Source of the DNA: Chitinivorax sp. PXF-14
Lineage (GTDB): Bacteria > Pseudomonadota > Gammaproteobacteria > Burkholderiales > SCOH01
Length of the DNA: 64,000 bases
Direction: 5' to 3'
Assembly (NCBI RefSeq): GCF_040812015.1
Contig: NZ_JBFNXJ010000001.1
Location: 496,001-560,000 of the forward strand
Shown here: positions 8,882 through 18,696 of the stretch, piece after piece
Position numbering within the stretch: position 1 is the stretch's first letter
Layout: each line of letters begins with the position of its first letter
Program-made: the position numbers and the translations under genes
Notes under the pieces: generated by a model
Told to the model about the DNA's origin: nothing
The model's database searches: none
Seen by the model: only the letters and a program-made list of their open reading frames with translations

Positions 8882-9625
8882 TTGAATATTCTCGTCAGCA
8901 ACGACGACGGCTACTTTGCACCGGGGCTGGCTTGCCTTGCCGGCGCGCTGTCGCAGGTCGCCGAGGTCACCGTGGTGGCACCCGAGCGCGACCGCAGCGG
9001 CGCCAGCAATTCGCTCACGCTCGATCGGCCGCTGATGCTGCGGCGCGCGGCAAATGGCTTTTACTTCGTCAACGGCACACCGACCGACTGCGTGCACCTC
9101 GCGGTGACCGGCATGATGCCGGACCAGCCGGACCTCGTCGTCTCCGGCATCAACTACGGCGCCAACATGGGCGACGACACCATCTATTCCGGTACCGTCG
9201 CGGCGGCAACCGAGGGCTTCCAGCTTGGTGTGCCGGCGATTGCCGTGTCGCTTACGAGCAAATCGGCACGCTATTTCGAGACCGCGGCAAGGGTGACGGT
9301 CGAACTCGTGCAGCGCCTGGCGCGCAAGCCTTTTGACAAGCCGGTGCTGCTCAACGTCAACGTGCCGGATATCGCCTATGAAGACCTCAAGGGCGTCGAG
9401 ATCACCCGCCTTGGCCGTCGGCACAAGGCCGAGGGCATGATCAAGACCACCAATCCACGGGGCGAGACGATGTACTGGATCGGTGCCGCCGGTGGGGCCG
9501 CCGATGCAGGGCCCGGTACCGATTTCCACGCAGTGGCCAATAATCGCGTCTCGGTGACCCCGCTTCAGATCGACCTGACGGCCTATGGGCAGTCTGACCT
9601 TGTCCAATCCTGGCTGGCGTCATGA
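8882..9625 (+). CDS. surE: 5'/3'-nucleotidase SurE
   Basis: 247-residue metal-dependent nucleoside monophosphate phosphatase, a survival protein often next to pcm and rpoS. The metal-binding Asp pair lies in [15 protein letters not shown] at the N-terminus; conserved [11 protein letters not shown] and [24 protein letters not shown] follow, with Asn and Ser ligands typical of the family. The start is TTG (8882-8884), chosen because the conserved N-terminus begins there and a GGGGGA Shine-Dalgarno element lies about 7 nt upstream. The stop overlaps the start of pcm (ATGA). The order surE-pcm-nlpD-rpoS is conserved in many proteobacteria. Confidence 0.96.
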   Translation: MNILVSNDDGYFAPGLACLAGALSQVAEVTVVAPERDRSGASNSLTLDRPLMLRRAANGFYFVNGTPTDCVHLAVTGMMPDQPDLVVSGINYGANMGDDTIYSGTVAAATEGFQLGVPAIAVSLTSKSARYFETAARVTVELVQRLARKPFDKPVLLNVNVPDIAYEDLKGVEITRLGRRHKAEGMIKTTNPRGETMYWIGAAGGAADAGPGTDFHAVANNRVSVTPLQIDLTAYGQSDLVQSWLAS

Positions 9626-10281
9626 AGAGCAGCGATCATCGCGGTATCGGCATGACCTCGCAGCGCACGCGCAGCCGCATGGTCGACCGCCTGCGTGCGG
9701 ACGGCGTGCGTGATGAGGTCGTGCTTGGCGTGATGGCCGATATCCCGCGCCACATCTTCGTCGATGAAGCGCTCGCACACCGCGCCTACGAGAACGTGTC
9801 GCTGCCGCTCGGTTTCGGCCAGACGATTTCGCAGCCCTATATCGTGGCCCGCATGACCGAGCTGGTGCGCAACGGCAGCCCGCTCGAACGCGTGCTCGAG
9901 GTCGGCACCGGCTGCGCCTACCAGACGTCGATCCTGTCCAAGGTGGCGCGCGAGGTATACTCGATCGAACGGCTTGCCTCGTTGCTCGACAAGGCGCGCC
10001 AGCATTTGCGGGAACTGCGCATTCTCAATGTGCGTCTCAAGCATGGGGACGGGCACCAGGGCATCCCCGAGGCGGCGCCGTTCGACGCCATCCTCATCAC
10101 CGCCGCCGCAAGCCACGTGCCAACGGCGCTGTTGAGCCAACTGAAGATCGGAGGACGTATGGTTTTGCCGCTCGGAACCCATGAGCAGCATCTCTACCTG
10201 ATCGAGCGAACAGACCAGGGATTCACCGAGACAAAATTAGAAGCCGTTAAATTTGTGCCGCTGTTGGCCGGCCTGGCTTGA
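9622..10281 (+). CDS. pcm: protein-L-isoaspartate O-methyltransferase
   Basis: 219 residues. The enzyme uses S-adenosylmethionine to methylate isoaspartyl residues in aged proteins, starting their repair. The SAM-binding motif I reads [15 protein letters not shown], preceded by the family block [17 protein letters not shown]; motif II/III residues are seen in [17 protein letters not shown] and GGRMVLPLG. The start codon overlaps the surE stop as ATGA, so the two are translationally coupled. After the pcm stop the same reading frame stays open into nlpD, so the nlpD frame is continuous with pcm except for the TGA at 10279-10281. Confidence 0.96.
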   Translation: MKSSDHRGIGMTSQRTRSRMVDRLRADGVRDEVVLGVMADIPRHIFVDEALAHRAYENVSLPLGFGQTISQPYIVARMTELVRNGSPLERVLEVGTGCAYQTSILSKVAREVYSIERLASLLDKARQHLRELRILNVRLKHGDGHQGIPEAAPFDAILITAAASHVPTALLSQLKIGGRMVLPLGTHEQHLYLIERTDQGFTETKLEAVKFVPLLAGLA

Positions 10282-10326
10282 CGCGCACCATTTTGTTGCC
10301 CTATCGTATTCCCGAACGCTACCAAA

Positions 10327-11478
10327 TTGCTGTTTAACGAGAACAATTCTCGCCGGACCGAGGTTCGGCCCACTCGTAAAGGAGGCGCACTCCGGCCATG
10401 CGGCCGAGATAGTTGGGCAGTTATCGCGATCGTCTCGATCCTGCTGAGTGCATGCGGCTCCACCCCACAGACGCGTGCACCCGTCGTTGATCGTACCCAA
10501 TCTCAGCAAACAAAACCCCAGCCCCCTCGTAAGGCCCAAGCGCCCGCGCCGGACAACGATCCCGACACACGGCCGCCAAGCTACACGGTGAAGAAGGGCG
10601 ATACGCTTTACAGCATTGCGCTCGAATATGGTTTCGACTATCGCGAGCTGGCACAGTGGAACAAGCTGGAAGACCCGAACCGTATTCTGGTCGACCAGGT
10701 GTTGCGGCTGACCCAGCCCGAGGGCGAATCCGGTGTCGTGGTGACACCGTTGGCCTCGTCGGAGACGACCGCCAAGCCGGCAGAGCCGGCAGCCAAGGCT
10801 GTGGCACCTCTGGCCCTGAAAGACGGGCCCAAACTGATCAAGCAATCTTATTCGGACAAGGCACTCGCCGCCGTCGAACAATTGGCGATCGAGTCGGCCA
10901 AGGTCAAGGCGCCGCCCGTGGCGGTATTGGCTAAAGCCGCGGCAAAACCGACCGATAAAACGGATGTCAAAGCAACTGGCGATGCTCGCGTTGCTGGCGC
11001 CAAGGCAGGTGCAGCACCCGCCGACAAGGGCGAGCAGAAGCCGGATGCCAAGGCTGACGCCAAGCAGGACAGCACCAAAGCTGCTGCGGGCGTCGAGTCG
11101 AACGATGACGTCGACAGCTGGCAATGGCCCGTCGTCGGCAAGCTGATCGGCGGGTTTGCCGCGAGTGGCAAGGGTATCGATATAGGTGGCAAGCGCGGGC
11201 AGCCGGTGCTCGCAGCGGCCGCAGGCAAGGTGGTTTACAGTGGCACGGGGTTGCGCGGGTACGGCAGGTTACTGATCGTAAAACACAATAAAACATACCT
11301 GACCGCGTATGCCCATAATCAACAATTGCTGGTCAAGGAAGGGGAGGTTGTCAACAAGGGAGACAAGATCGCGGAGATGGGGGACAGTGACACCGACCAG
11401 GTGAAACTGCATTTCGAGATTCGCCGGTTCGGTAAACCGGTGGACCCGTTAAAGTATTTACCGGCTGAAAAATCATGA
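10327..11478 (+). CDS. nlpD: NlpD-like lipoprotein, LysM plus degenerate LytM domain
   Basis: 383 residues from TTG 10327. NlpD activates the amidase AmiC at the division site and is not itself a hydrolase. A hydrophobic stretch ends in the lipobox LLSAC (about residues 40-44), then a LysM domain (about 79-124, [17 protein letters not shown]), an Ala/Lys-rich low-complexity linker, and a C-terminal M23 domain (about 270-380). The catalytic His of the first motif is missing (KGIDIGG) and HxH is KLH, as expected for an activator. The start is uncertain: no ATG or GTG lies in frame before the lipobox, and the strong AAAGGAGG at 10378-10385 has no in-frame start close downstream. The stop overlaps rpoS. 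Confidence 0.88.
   Translation: MLFNENNSRRTEVRPTRKGGALRPCGRDSWAVIAIVSILLSACGSTPQTRAPVVDRTQSQQTKPQPPRKAQAPAPDNDPDTRPPSYTVKKGDTLYSIALEYGFDYRELAQWNKLEDPNRILVDQVLRLTQPEGESGVVVTPLASSETTAKPAEPAAKAVAPLALKDGPKLIKQSYSDKALAAVEQLAIESAKVKAPPVAVLAKAAAKPTDKTDVKATGDARVAGAKAGAAPADKGEQKPDAKADAKQDSTKAAAGVESNDDVDSWQWPVVGKLIGGFAASGKGIDIGGKRGQPVLAAAAGKVVYSGTGLRGYGRLLIVKHNKTYLTAYAHNQQLLVKEGEVVNKGDKIAEMGDSDTDQVKLHFEIRRFGKPVDPLKYLPAEKS
10378..10385 (+). promoter_or_regulatory. strong Shine-Dalgarno without a matching nlpD start
   Basis: AAAGGAGG is the best ribosome-binding sequence around nlpD. The nearest ATG (10398-10400) is 12 nt away and out of frame, closing after four codons (MRPR then TAG). In the nlpD frame no ATG, GTG or TTG lies between it and the lipobox. 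It may be a relic of an older start lost by a small indel, or drive a minileader. Confidence 0.5.
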
Positions 11479-12431
11479 GTACAAAAATGACCATCGAAGA
11501 GGAAGACATCGTCGAGGACGAGGAGTTACTCGAGGCAGAACTCGAGGAGGAGAATGAGTCGGAGGAAGCTCAGGAAGAACAAGAAGCCGCCCCGGTTGAA
11601 GTACTCAGTGACGTAACCCAGATTTACCTCAACGACATCGGCCACAATGCACTGCTCACGCAAGAGCAGGAACGCATGCTGGCGCGCCGCGTCGTCGCCG
11701 GAGATTTCGAGGCGCGGCAGAAGATGATCGAGCACAACCTGCGGCTGGTGGTGAACATCGCCAAGCACTACATCAATCGCGGCATGGCGCTTCTCGACCT
11801 GATCGAGGAGGGCAATATCGGCTTGATGCACGCGCTGGAGAAGTTCGACCCTGAACGCGGTTTCCGTTTCTCGACCTACGCCACCTGGTGGATACGCCAG
11901 AGCATCGAGCGCGCGATCATGAATCAGTCGCGGACCATCCGTTTGCCGGTGCATGTGATCAAGGAGCTCAATGTCTATCTGCGTGCGCAGCGCCACCTCG
12001 AGTCGCAGATGGGGCGCGAGCCGACGGTCGAAGACATCGCCCACCTGCTGGGCAAGGCGGTCGACGACGTGCGCCGGGTGCTCAACCTGAACGAACGCAT
12101 GGCGTCGCTCGATGCGCCGCTCGATATCGACCCGATGCTGTCGATCGGCGAATCGATCCCGGACGAGCAGCGCGAAGGGCCGGAACAGGTGTTCCACAAC
12201 GCGGAAGTGGAGCGCTATGTGCAGGAATGGCTGGGTCAGCTCAACGACAAGCAGCGCATGGTCATCGAGCGTCGCTACGGGCTCAATGGCTACGACGTCT
12301 GTACGCTCGAGGACCTGGCCGAAAGCCTGGGCCTGACACGCGAGCGCGTGCGTCAGATCCAGATCGAGGCGCTGGAAGGACTAAGACGGCTGCTCAGACG
12401 CCGCGGCGTGACCAAGGAATACCTGCTGTAA
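11475..12431 (+). CDS. rpoS: RNA polymerase sigma factor RpoS
   Basis: 318-residue stationary-phase and general-stress sigma factor. After an acidic N-terminus ([19 protein letters not shown]), region 1.2 begins at [17 protein letters not shown]; region 2 is intact ([60 protein letters not shown]), region 3 follows from [17 protein letters not shown], and region 4 includes [19 protein letters not shown]. The acidic head is longer than in E. coli RpoS. The ATG overlaps the nlpD stop as ATGA. In relatives the main rpoS promoter lies inside nlpD; that cannot be shown here. An intrinsic terminator follows 24 bp after the stop. Confidence 0.95.
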   Translation: MSTKMTIEEEDIVEDEELLEAELEEENESEEAQEEQEAAPVEVLSDVTQIYLNDIGHNALLTQEQERMLARRVVAGDFEARQKMIEHNLRLVVNIAKHYINRGMALLDLIEEGNIGLMHALEKFDPERGFRFSTYATWWIRQSIERAIMNQSRTIRLPVHVIKELNVYLRAQRHLESQMGREPTVEDIAHLLGKAVDDVRRVLNLNERMASLDAPLDIDPMLSIGESIPDEQREGPEQVFHNAEVERYVQEWLGQLNDKQRMVIERRYGLNGYDVCTLEDLAESLGLTRERVRQIQIEALEGLRRLLRRRGVTKEYLL

Positions 12432-12454
12432 TTACGGCACGCTATCCCGATTTG

Positions 12455-12487
12455 AACAGCCCGGTCGATCCCGGGCTGTTTTGTTTT
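12455..12487 (+). terminator. intrinsic terminator after rpoS
   Basis: A perfect 10-bp stem, AACAGCCCGG (12455-12464) with CCGGGCTGTT (12471-12480), closes a 6-nt loop and is followed by TTGTTTTC. It ends the surE-pcm-nlpD-rpoS unit before the convergent transglutaminase gene. Confidence 0.9.
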
Positions 12488-12509
12488 CGGCCTGCCGGTC
12501 AGCGTGCGG

Positions 12510-14474
12510 TCACGGCCTGAAGCGCCGCACGAGCGCGCGCAAGGGCTTGGCGTCGGCATCATTTCCGCCGTAGCGTAATTGCATGTACAGGTCTGCGATG
12601 GCGGTGATCTCGGTGGCATGTTGTGGCAGCAGCGCCGCAGCACGGCGCGCAAAATCGCGCGGCCCCTCGTGAGGATGGCGGCTGGCGCCGTGCCGCGCGA
12701 GCCGGGCGCAGAATGTGAGCCATGCGGCCTGCACTGGGTCGGCCCTGAGCGGCCGTCCGCGCCACCACAGCCAGACGAGGACCGGCGCCGACGCAAGCAA
12801 GCCGCCGACGAGCAAGGCTGCGAGCATCTGGCTCGAAACGAAATCCTCGATGCCGATCGAGCGCAGGAAGTTGCGCTGGCGCTGCGTGTCGTAGCCGATT
12901 ACCCACTGATTCCAGTGGTTGAGGAGGTTATCGACACCGAAACGCAGGCGGCGCAAAAACTCGGGCTGAGTGCGCAATGAGAACGGCAGTGCCTCGGCTT
13001 CGGGCAGGGCTGCCGCCAGGTTCCTTTCGACACGCTCACGCGCCACCGCGGCCGTGGGGTCGACGCGCACCCAGCCTGCGCCATCGAACCAGACCTCGGT
13101 CCAGGCATGGGCATCGCTCTGGCGGACGATCAGGTAGTTGCCGAGCGGGTTGAATTCCCCTCCCTGGTAGCCGGTGACGACCCGCGCTGGAATACCCATG
13201 GCGCGTGCGAGGAATACCATGGCGCTGGCGTAATGCTCACAGAAGCCGCGCCGCGTGGCGAACAGGAAGTCGTCCACACTGTTGCGCCCGAGCCTGGGCG
13301 GCTCCAGCGTGTAGTAGAACTGCTGCTGATTGAACATTTTCAGCACGGCCTCGACCGCGGCCTGGGGTGTGGCGGCACGTGTGCGGATATCCCTTGCCAG
13401 CGCCACGCTGCGCGGGTTGTAGCCGGAGGGCAACGCCAGTGCCGCCTGCAGCGCACCGGGGTGCGTCGGCAGCAGGTAGTGCGTCATCGAGCTGACATCG
13501 TAGCGTTTTAGCTCGTTGACCGGATTGTTGGACAATAGCTGGTAGTCGGAAGACAGGCGCGCATCGGGCGGGATGCGCACCGGCACATCGAGCGCAAACA
13601 GCCAGTTGCGCCGATGCGGTTCGAGCGTCACCGTGTAATCGACCGAATCGCCCTTGACCCAAGCCGGTACGGGGCTGCCAGCCGTCGCCAGCGGGTCGGC
13701 ACGCCAGGTCTGGCCGTCGAAGTGCCATAGCACCGGCCCGCGCCAGTAAAGCTGGTTCTGTGCCGGGCGCTTGCCGGCAAACCTGACGCGGAACGCCGTC
13801 TCGGCCGATTGCGACAACTCGGCGATGGTGCCCGGCGACATGTCGTCGGAAAGGCCCGTGCGTGCGCCGCCGCGCTCTTCCGGCAGGCGCCACAGCGGCC
13901 CCTGGATACGGGGGAACAGCACGAACAGCAGGGCCATCACCGGCAAGGCCTGCAGCAACATCAGCCCGGTAGCCTTGAGGCGCTGCCGCGCGCCTGACGG
14001 CGAGCCGAACAGCCCGAGCAGCGTGGCCGTGACGGCAAGCAGCTGCAATGCCATCGATAATGCCGCCCACGGCCCCTGGCCGAAGAGGAGCTGGGTGATG
14101 ATCAGAAAATAGTCGAGCAGGATAACGAGCACCGCCGAGCGCTGGTGTTCCGTTTCCAGCAGCTTGAGGCCGACCAGCAGGCTGAACAGCCCCACGCCAG
14201 CGAAGCGGCCGAGCAGCGTGCCCTGCGTCGCCAGCACGGCAGCAGCGGCGAGCAGGGTAAGCGGTGCCAGCAGCCACTTCGATGGCAGTGTACCGCCGCT
14301 CAATGCGATCTGGGTACGCCACAGCAGCAGGGTGGCCAGAGCCAGGCTCATCCAGAGGTCGAGATGCAGTGCCAGCGGCGCGCCGCACAGGGCCGTGGCC
14401 GCAATCAGCCAGAAGGTGTCGATGCGCCCCAGGCGGGCCTCGGACGTAGCAGGCTGCTTTTTGCGCCAGAACAT
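12510..14474 (-). CDS. TgpA-like transmembrane transglutaminase-family protein
   Basis: 654 residues from ATG 14474 (MFWRKKQPATSEA). About six membrane helices fill residues 25-190, then a periplasmic domain with the transglutaminase-like papain fold, a further helix near residue 565, and a cytoplasmic tail. The catalytic triad is readable as Cys412 (RGFCEHYA), His456 (SDAHAW) and Asp472 (VRVDPT). The family includes Pseudomonas TgpA; its substrate is not known. The start overlaps the DUF58 stop (ATGA), and moxR lies upstream, the usual MoxR-DUF58-transglutaminase operon. An ATG-like start further upstream would lie inside DUF58 and is less likely. Confidence 0.9.
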   Translation of the reverse strand: MFWRKKQPATSEARLGRIDTFWLIAATALCGAPLALHLDLWMSLALATLLLWRTQIALSGGTLPSKWLLAPLTLLAAAAVLATQGTLLGRFAGVGLFSLLVGLKLLETEHQRSAVLVILLDYFLIITQLLFGQGPWAALSMALQLLAVTATLLGLFGSPSGARQRLKATGLMLLQALPVMALLFVLFPRIQGPLWRLPEERGGARTGLSDDMSPGTIAELSQSAETAFRVRFAGKRPAQNQLYWRGPVLWHFDGQTWRADPLATAGSPVPAWVKGDSVDYTVTLEPHRRNWLFALDVPVRIPPDARLSSDYQLLSNNPVNELKRYDVSSMTHYLLPTHPGALQAALALPSGYNPRSVALARDIRTRAATPQAAVEAVLKMFNQQQFYYTLEPPRLGRNSVDDFLFATRRGFCEHYASAMVFLARAMGIPARVVTGYQGGEFNPLGNYLIVRQSDAHAWTEVWFDGAGWVRVDPTAAVARERVERNLAAALPEAEALPFSLRTQPEFLRRLRFGVDNLLNHWNQWVIGYDTQRQRNFLRSIGIEDFVSSQMLAALLVGGLLASAPVLVWLWWRGRPLRADPVQAAWLTFCARLARHGASRHPHEGPRDFARRAAALLPQHATEITAIADLYMQLRYGGNDADAKPLRALVRRFRP

Positions 14475-15442
14475 CAGGCGGATTTCTTGCCGAACAGGGC
14501 GAGCACCTGCAGGCATAACTGTTCATGCTGCGGGCCATGCGCTGGGGCCAGCTCGCTGCCCGGCAGGCGCAAGCCGTAGTCGAGCCCGGCCCGCTCCGCC
14601 TGCAGCACCCAGGCGGTCAGGCGCGAGAGCCGCTGTTCGACGCCGAAGTCGGGGGGCATGTCGTCCCAGCGGAGCCACAGCGAGCCCACCTCGCTGCCGA
14701 TGAATTGCTTGGTCAGCAACGTGTCGCCGCGGGCGGCCGATTTCCAGGCGATGTGGCGCAGCGAGTCCCCTGGGCGATGCGGGCGCAGGCCGGCAAAGTC
14801 ATCCTGGCCCGCTCCCCGATGCCGGCCTTGCCTGCCGTGGCCCGAGGCCGCCGGCAGGCCGACGTTTGCCTCGGGCTCGGGGTAGACCAGGCAGCGGGCA
14901 TCAAAGTCGGCGTAGGACCACGCGTAGAACAGCCCGAGCGGATAGCGGTTGGAAATGGTCATGCGGCCCGGCAACAGGTAGCCGCGGGAGGTGGCAGGCC
15001 GCTCCATATAGGCCTCGGCGCTGCCTTGCGCCGGCACGTCGACCGCGACGGACGCCTCGCCGGGCAGGGTTAGTTGCACATTGCGGCGCGCGTGACGGTT
15101 GAGGTTGTCGAGCACGATTTCGAAGCGCGCGCGCTGGCCGGCAAAGACCGGCTGGCATTTGCCATGGCGCAGGCTCAGGCGGGACTGGTTGCGGTAGCAG
15201 TGGTACATCGACGCATGGCCGATACCGACGAGCCAGAAGGTCAGCACGTAGCCCAGGCTCAACTCGTAATTGAGCGAGCCCACGAGCAGGACCAGCAGCA
15301 AGACGGCGAAGCCCAGCCCCAGCCGCGACGGGACGATGAAAATCTGCCGATGGCCGAGCACGATCGGGCCCGCGCGTGGCCCGATAGGGCGGAACAGCCA
15401 GCGTTCGAACTGGCTGCGTGGCGCACTCAACCATGGGTTCAT
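14474..15442 (-). CDS. DUF58 domain membrane protein
   Basis: 322 residues from MNPWLSAPRSQ. Two close membrane helices (about 38-80) are followed by a beta-rich soluble part and the DUF58 core, with RPHRPGDSLRHIAWKSAARG as the family signature. The function is unsettled; DUF58 proteins pair with MoxR ATPases and are thought to act as von Willebrand-like partners in membrane-associated maturation. The gene sits 55 bp after moxR and overlaps the transglutaminase gene by 4 bp. The frame is open up to 15535 inside moxR, but the shorter start leaves a normal N-terminus and avoids a large overlap; no strong ribosome site decides it. Confidence 0.85.
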   Translation of the reverse strand: MNPWLSAPRSQFERWLFRPIGPRAGPIVLGHRQIFIVPSRLGLGFAVLLLVLLVGSLNYELSLGYVLTFWLVGIGHASMYHCYRNQSRLSLRHGKCQPVFAGQRARFEIVLDNLNRHARRNVQLTLPGEASVAVDVPAQGSAEAYMERPATSRGYLLPGRMTISNRYPLGLFYAWSYADFDARCLVYPEPEANVGLPAASGHGRQGRHRGAGQDDFAGLRPHRPGDSLRHIAWKSAARGDTLLTKQFIGSEVGSLWLRWDDMPPDFGVEQRLSRLTAWVLQAERAGLDYGLRLPGSELAPAHGPQHEQLCLQVLALFGKKSA

Positions 15443-15497
15443 GTCCAGTGCCGCTCGCTCGCTGTCGCTGGGAAATGAGGTGCGGTTGTGCAGGCCG

Positions 15498-16406
15498 TCA
15501 AGGAATGGCCACCTCGCGCAGCAGGGCTGCGACATCGTCCTCGCTGCTCATCTGGCCGGCCGGCGTGATCAGGCGGTGGCCGGCGACACTCGGCATCACC
15601 GCCTGCACATCCTCGGGGAGCACCGCCTGGCGGCCATCGAGCAAGGCCCAGGCGCGCGCGGCGCTGAGCAGTGCCAGACCGGCGCGCGGGCTTAAGCCAT
15701 TGACGAAGCGCGGGCTCTGCCGCGTATGGGCGAGCAGGGCCTGGACATAGTCGAGCAGCGCACCCGAGATGCGAACCGCACGGTTTTCCTGCTGCAGCTG
15801 GAGCAGGTCCGCAGGCGACATGCGTGGCGTCAACTCGCTGATCATCTGGCGCCGGTCGTCGCCGGCAAGCAGCGCGCGCTCCGCCGTGCGATCGGGGTAG
15901 CCTAAGGCGAGCCGCATCAGGAAACGGTCCAGCTGCGACTCGGGCAACGGGAAGGTGCCGATCTGCTGTTGCGGGTTCTGCGTCGCAATCACGAAGAAGG
16001 GATCGGGCAGCGTGTGGGTGGTGCCGTCCTGCGTCACCTGGCGCTCCTCCATGGCTTCGAGTAGCGCGCTCTGCGCCTTGGGCGTGGCGCGATTGATTTC
16101 ATCGGCGAGAATCAGCTGTGCAAAGATTGGCCCCGGATGAAAGCGAAACATCTCGGCGCTGCGTTCGTAGATCGATACGCCGATGATGTCGGCGGGCAGC
16201 AGGTCGGATGTGAACTGGATGCGCTGGAACTGCAGCCCCAGCGTTTTTGCCAGCACGTGCGCCAGCGTCGTCTTGCCGACGCCGGGCAAATCCTCGATGA
16301 GCAGATGGCCGCCGGCGATCAGGCAGGCCATGGCAAGCCTGATCTGCCTGGTTTTGCCGAGAACGACCAGGTCAATTTGCTGGATGGCGGTGTGTAAAGG
16401 CGACAT
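15498..16406 (-). CDS. MoxR-family AAA+ ATPase
   Basis: 302 residues. Walker A is GVGKTTLAH (about residues 42-50), Walker B is LILADEINRATPKAQSALLEAMEE, and sensor and arginine residues follow in ATQNPQQQIGTFPLPESQLDRF. MoxR ATPases act as chaperones or remodelers for partner proteins encoded beside them, here the DUF58 protein and the transglutaminase-family protein. It is the first gene of a three-gene minus-strand operon. The 171 bp upstream is shared with the divergent deacetylase gene. Confidence 0.92.
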   Translation of the reverse strand: MSPLHTAIQQIDLVVLGKTRQIRLAMACLIAGGHLLIEDLPGVGKTTLAHVLAKTLGLQFQRIQFTSDLLPADIIGVSIYERSAEMFRFHPGPIFAQLILADEINRATPKAQSALLEAMEERQVTQDGTTHTLPDPFFVIATQNPQQQIGTFPLPESQLDRFLMRLALGYPDRTAERALLAGDDRRQMISELTPRMSPADLLQLQQENRAVRISGALLDYVQALLAHTRQSPRFVNGLSPRAGLALLSAARAWALLDGRQAVLPEDVQAVMPSVAGHRLITPAGQMSSEDDVAALLREVAIP

Positions 16407-16577
16407 GTTTGTATGTTTATTGTTGTTGCTCGTCGTGAGACTGCCCGAATCGAGCGGTGTTCGGAGTAGAATGCGCTATCCCACCAAAGGCGGCTGTATT
16501 GCCTTATTCACCAATAATAATCCGTCGAGGCCCGGAAAATCTTGTTGAATTGGCTGATCAATAAATGGAGGGGCCAG

Positions 16578-17501
16578 GTGCTCACCGCTTTTGTCACGCA
16601 CCCGGATTGTTTACTACACGATATGGGGGCGTATCACCCCGAATGTCCGCAACGCATTCAGGCGATCGAGGATCAACTGATCGCCAACGGACTGATGGAC
16701 TTCCTGCAGCATGTCGAAGCGCCGCTGGTCACCTGCGAGCAGCTAGCCCGCGTGCACACACCGCGTTATATCGAGCAGATCGAGGCCAGCAGCCCGTCGC
16801 ACGGCATCACCCACCTTGACCCGGATACCGCCATGGGGCCGCATACCCTGCTGGCGGCGCAGCGCGCGGCCGGTGCGGTAGTCAAGGCGGTTGATCTGGT
16901 GATGGAGGGTAGTTCGCCCAATGCCTTCTGCTGTGTGCGCCCGCCCGGTCACCATGCCGAGTCCAAAAAGGCGATGGGTTTCTGCTTCTTCAACAACCTT
17001 GCCGTCGGTGTCGCGCACGCGCTGATGCAGCACAAGCTGCAACGCGTAGTGGTGGTCGACTTCGACGTCCACCACGGCAACGGCACCGAGGAGATCTTCC
17101 ACGACGACGCCCGCGTGCTGATGGTGTCGACGTTCCAGCATCCGTTCTATCCGTACTCCGGCGACCAGCCCATGGGCACCAATATGGTCAACGTACCGCT
17201 GCCGGCTGGCACGCGCAGCGAGAAATGGCGCGAAGCCGTGCAGGAAAGCTGGCTGCCCGCGATCGCATCGTTCCGCCCCGAGATGATCTTCATTTCGGCG
17301 GGCTTCGATGCCCACCTGGAGGACGACATGGCGTCGTTCGGGCTGGTGGAGGCCGACTATGCCTGGGTCACGACCGAATTGCGCAAGCTCGCGGAGGAGC
17401 ACGCCCAGGGGCGCATCGTCTCGGTGCTCGAAGGGGGGTATGAGTTGTCGGCCCTGAGCCGCAGCGTGGTTGCCCATTTGCGGGCGCTGGCGGACCTTTG
17501 A
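16578..17501 (+). CDS. histone deacetylase-family (class II-like) deacetylase
   Basis: 307 residues from GTG 16578, chosen because GGAGGGG at 16567-16573 lies 4 nt upstream and the protein then starts MLTAFVTHPDC as usual for the family; an open TTG further upstream (16542) has no such support. The arginase-deacetylase fold is clear: CVRPPGHHAES with the active-site His pair, GFCFFNNLAVG, the zinc site VVDFDVHHGNGTEEIF, and FISAGFDAHLEDDMA. Bacterial members remove acetyl groups from lysine or from small amine substrates; the substrate is not readable. A bidirectional terminator separates it from cysE. Confidence 0.9.
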   Translation: MLTAFVTHPDCLLHDMGAYHPECPQRIQAIEDQLIANGLMDFLQHVEAPLVTCEQLARVHTPRYIEQIEASSPSHGITHLDPDTAMGPHTLLAAQRAAGAVVKAVDLVMEGSSPNAFCCVRPPGHHAESKKAMGFCFFNNLAVGVAHALMQHKLQRVVVVDFDVHHGNGTEEIFHDDARVLMVSTFQHPFYPYSGDQPMGTNMVNVPLPAGTRSEKWREAVQESWLPAIASFRPEMIFISAGFDAHLEDDMASFGLVEADYAWVTTELRKLAEEHAQGRIVSVLEGGYELSALSRSVVAHLRALADL

Positions 17502-17605
17502 CGAACTGGCTGCCGCCTCGTGGCGGCAAGCTGCCTGCATAGAGCACGGCAGGCCGCGTGGTCGGCCTGGCAGTGGCTGCCACGAACGCAATCGTCGGCA
17601 AATTC

Positions 17606-17644
17606 GATGCCCGACTGGTCAAGCAGTCGGGCATCGTCATTTTC
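17606..17644. terminator. bidirectional intrinsic terminator
   Basis: A perfect 12-bp stem pairs GATGCCCGACTG (17606-17617) with CAGTCGGGCATC (17624-17635) around the loop GTCAAG. On the plus strand GTCATTTTC follows; on the minus strand GAATTTGC follows. It lies between the convergent deacetylase and cysE genes. Confidence 0.85.
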
Positions 17645-17671
17645 ATCGAACGGGCAGGGCGCCCGCTTCGA

Positions 17672-18472
17672 TCATTTGCTGCAGTCGAAGCGGTGATTCA
17701 TGTTCAGCGCCGGCTCCGCCGAATCGGCCATACCGACGATTTTGGCCGGGACGCCTGCCACGGTGACGTGCGGCGGAACCGACTCCAGCACGACACTGCC
17801 GGCACCGATCTTGGCGCCGCGCCCGACCTCGATATTGCCGAGTATCTTGGCCCCGGCACCGATCAGTACGCCGGTACGGATCTTCGGGTGACGGTCGCCG
17901 CTTTCCTTGCCGGTGCCGCCCAGCGTTACATTGTGCAGGATCGATACATTGTCCTCGATCACCGCCGTCTCGCCGACGACGAAGCCATGCCCGTGGTCGA
18001 GCAGGATGCCGTGGCCGATGCTGGCTGCCGGGTGGATGTCGACCGAGAATGCCTCCGAAATGCGGTTCTGCAGGTAGAGCGCCAGCGTCTGCCGGCCGTG
18101 GCCCCACAGCCAGTGTGTGATGCGGTAGCTGGCGAGCGCATGAAAGCCCTTGTAGTAGAGCAGTGGCGTCGAATAGCTGGTGCAGGCCGGGTCACGTTCA
18201 TAGGCCGCCTTGATGTCAGCCCGCACGGCGGCGCCGACCATCGGATCGGAATCGAGCGCCTCGGCGATCAGCTCCATCAGCGTGCGCGCATCCATGGTGC
18301 TGGTGGCGAGCTTGCTCGACAGGTGAAAGGCCAGCACATCCTCCAGCCGCTTGTGGCGCAGCACCGTCATGTGCAGGAAGCTCGCCAGGATGGGCTCGTC
18401 TTCGGCGGCGGCCTGCACTTCGGCGTGAATGGCGGTCCAGACTGGGTCTCGGTCGATCATGCGTTGATTCAT
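17672..18472 (-). CDS. cysE: serine O-acetyltransferase
   Basis: 266 residues from ATG 18472 (MNQRMIDRDPVW). CysE makes O-acetylserine from serine and acetyl-CoA, the first step of cysteine synthesis. The N-terminal alpha-helical domain (about 1-140) precedes the left-handed beta-helix built of hexapeptide repeats, with DIHPAASIGHGILLDHGHG and NVTLGGTGKESGDRHPKI carrying the catalytic His and acetyl-CoA loop. The length and long N-terminal domain match the E. coli-type enzyme. The open frame reaches TTG 18490, but the ATG gives the standard N-terminus. Confidence 0.94.
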   Translation of the reverse strand: MNQRMIDRDPVWTAIHAEVQAAAEDEPILASFLHMTVLRHKRLEDVLAFHLSSKLATSTMDARTLMELIAEALDSDPMVGAAVRADIKAAYERDPACTSYSTPLLYYKGFHALASYRITHWLWGHGRQTLALYLQNRISEAFSVDIHPAASIGHGILLDHGHGFVVGETAVIEDNVSILHNVTLGGTGKESGDRHPKIRTGVLIGAGAKILGNIEVGRGAKIGAGSVVLESVPPHVTVAGVPAKIVGMADSAEPALNMNHRFDCSK

Positions 18473-18696
18473 TCTGTAGCGTCTCTTCAAAAGGCATTGT
18501 AGTCCGCCAGGCCATGGTTGGCGCGGACAGTGGCGTGACAGCGGGAAAAGGCCTGAGCTGAGGCGAACAGAATCAACATCGCTCGCCGGAGCGGCGAAGC
18601 GAACAGCAGGGAGCGAGGCGGGAGCGTACGGTGATCACGAGAGGGCAAAGGCCGCGCGGGCGGCCTTCCGGCACATAATAAACGGATGTAACGATA

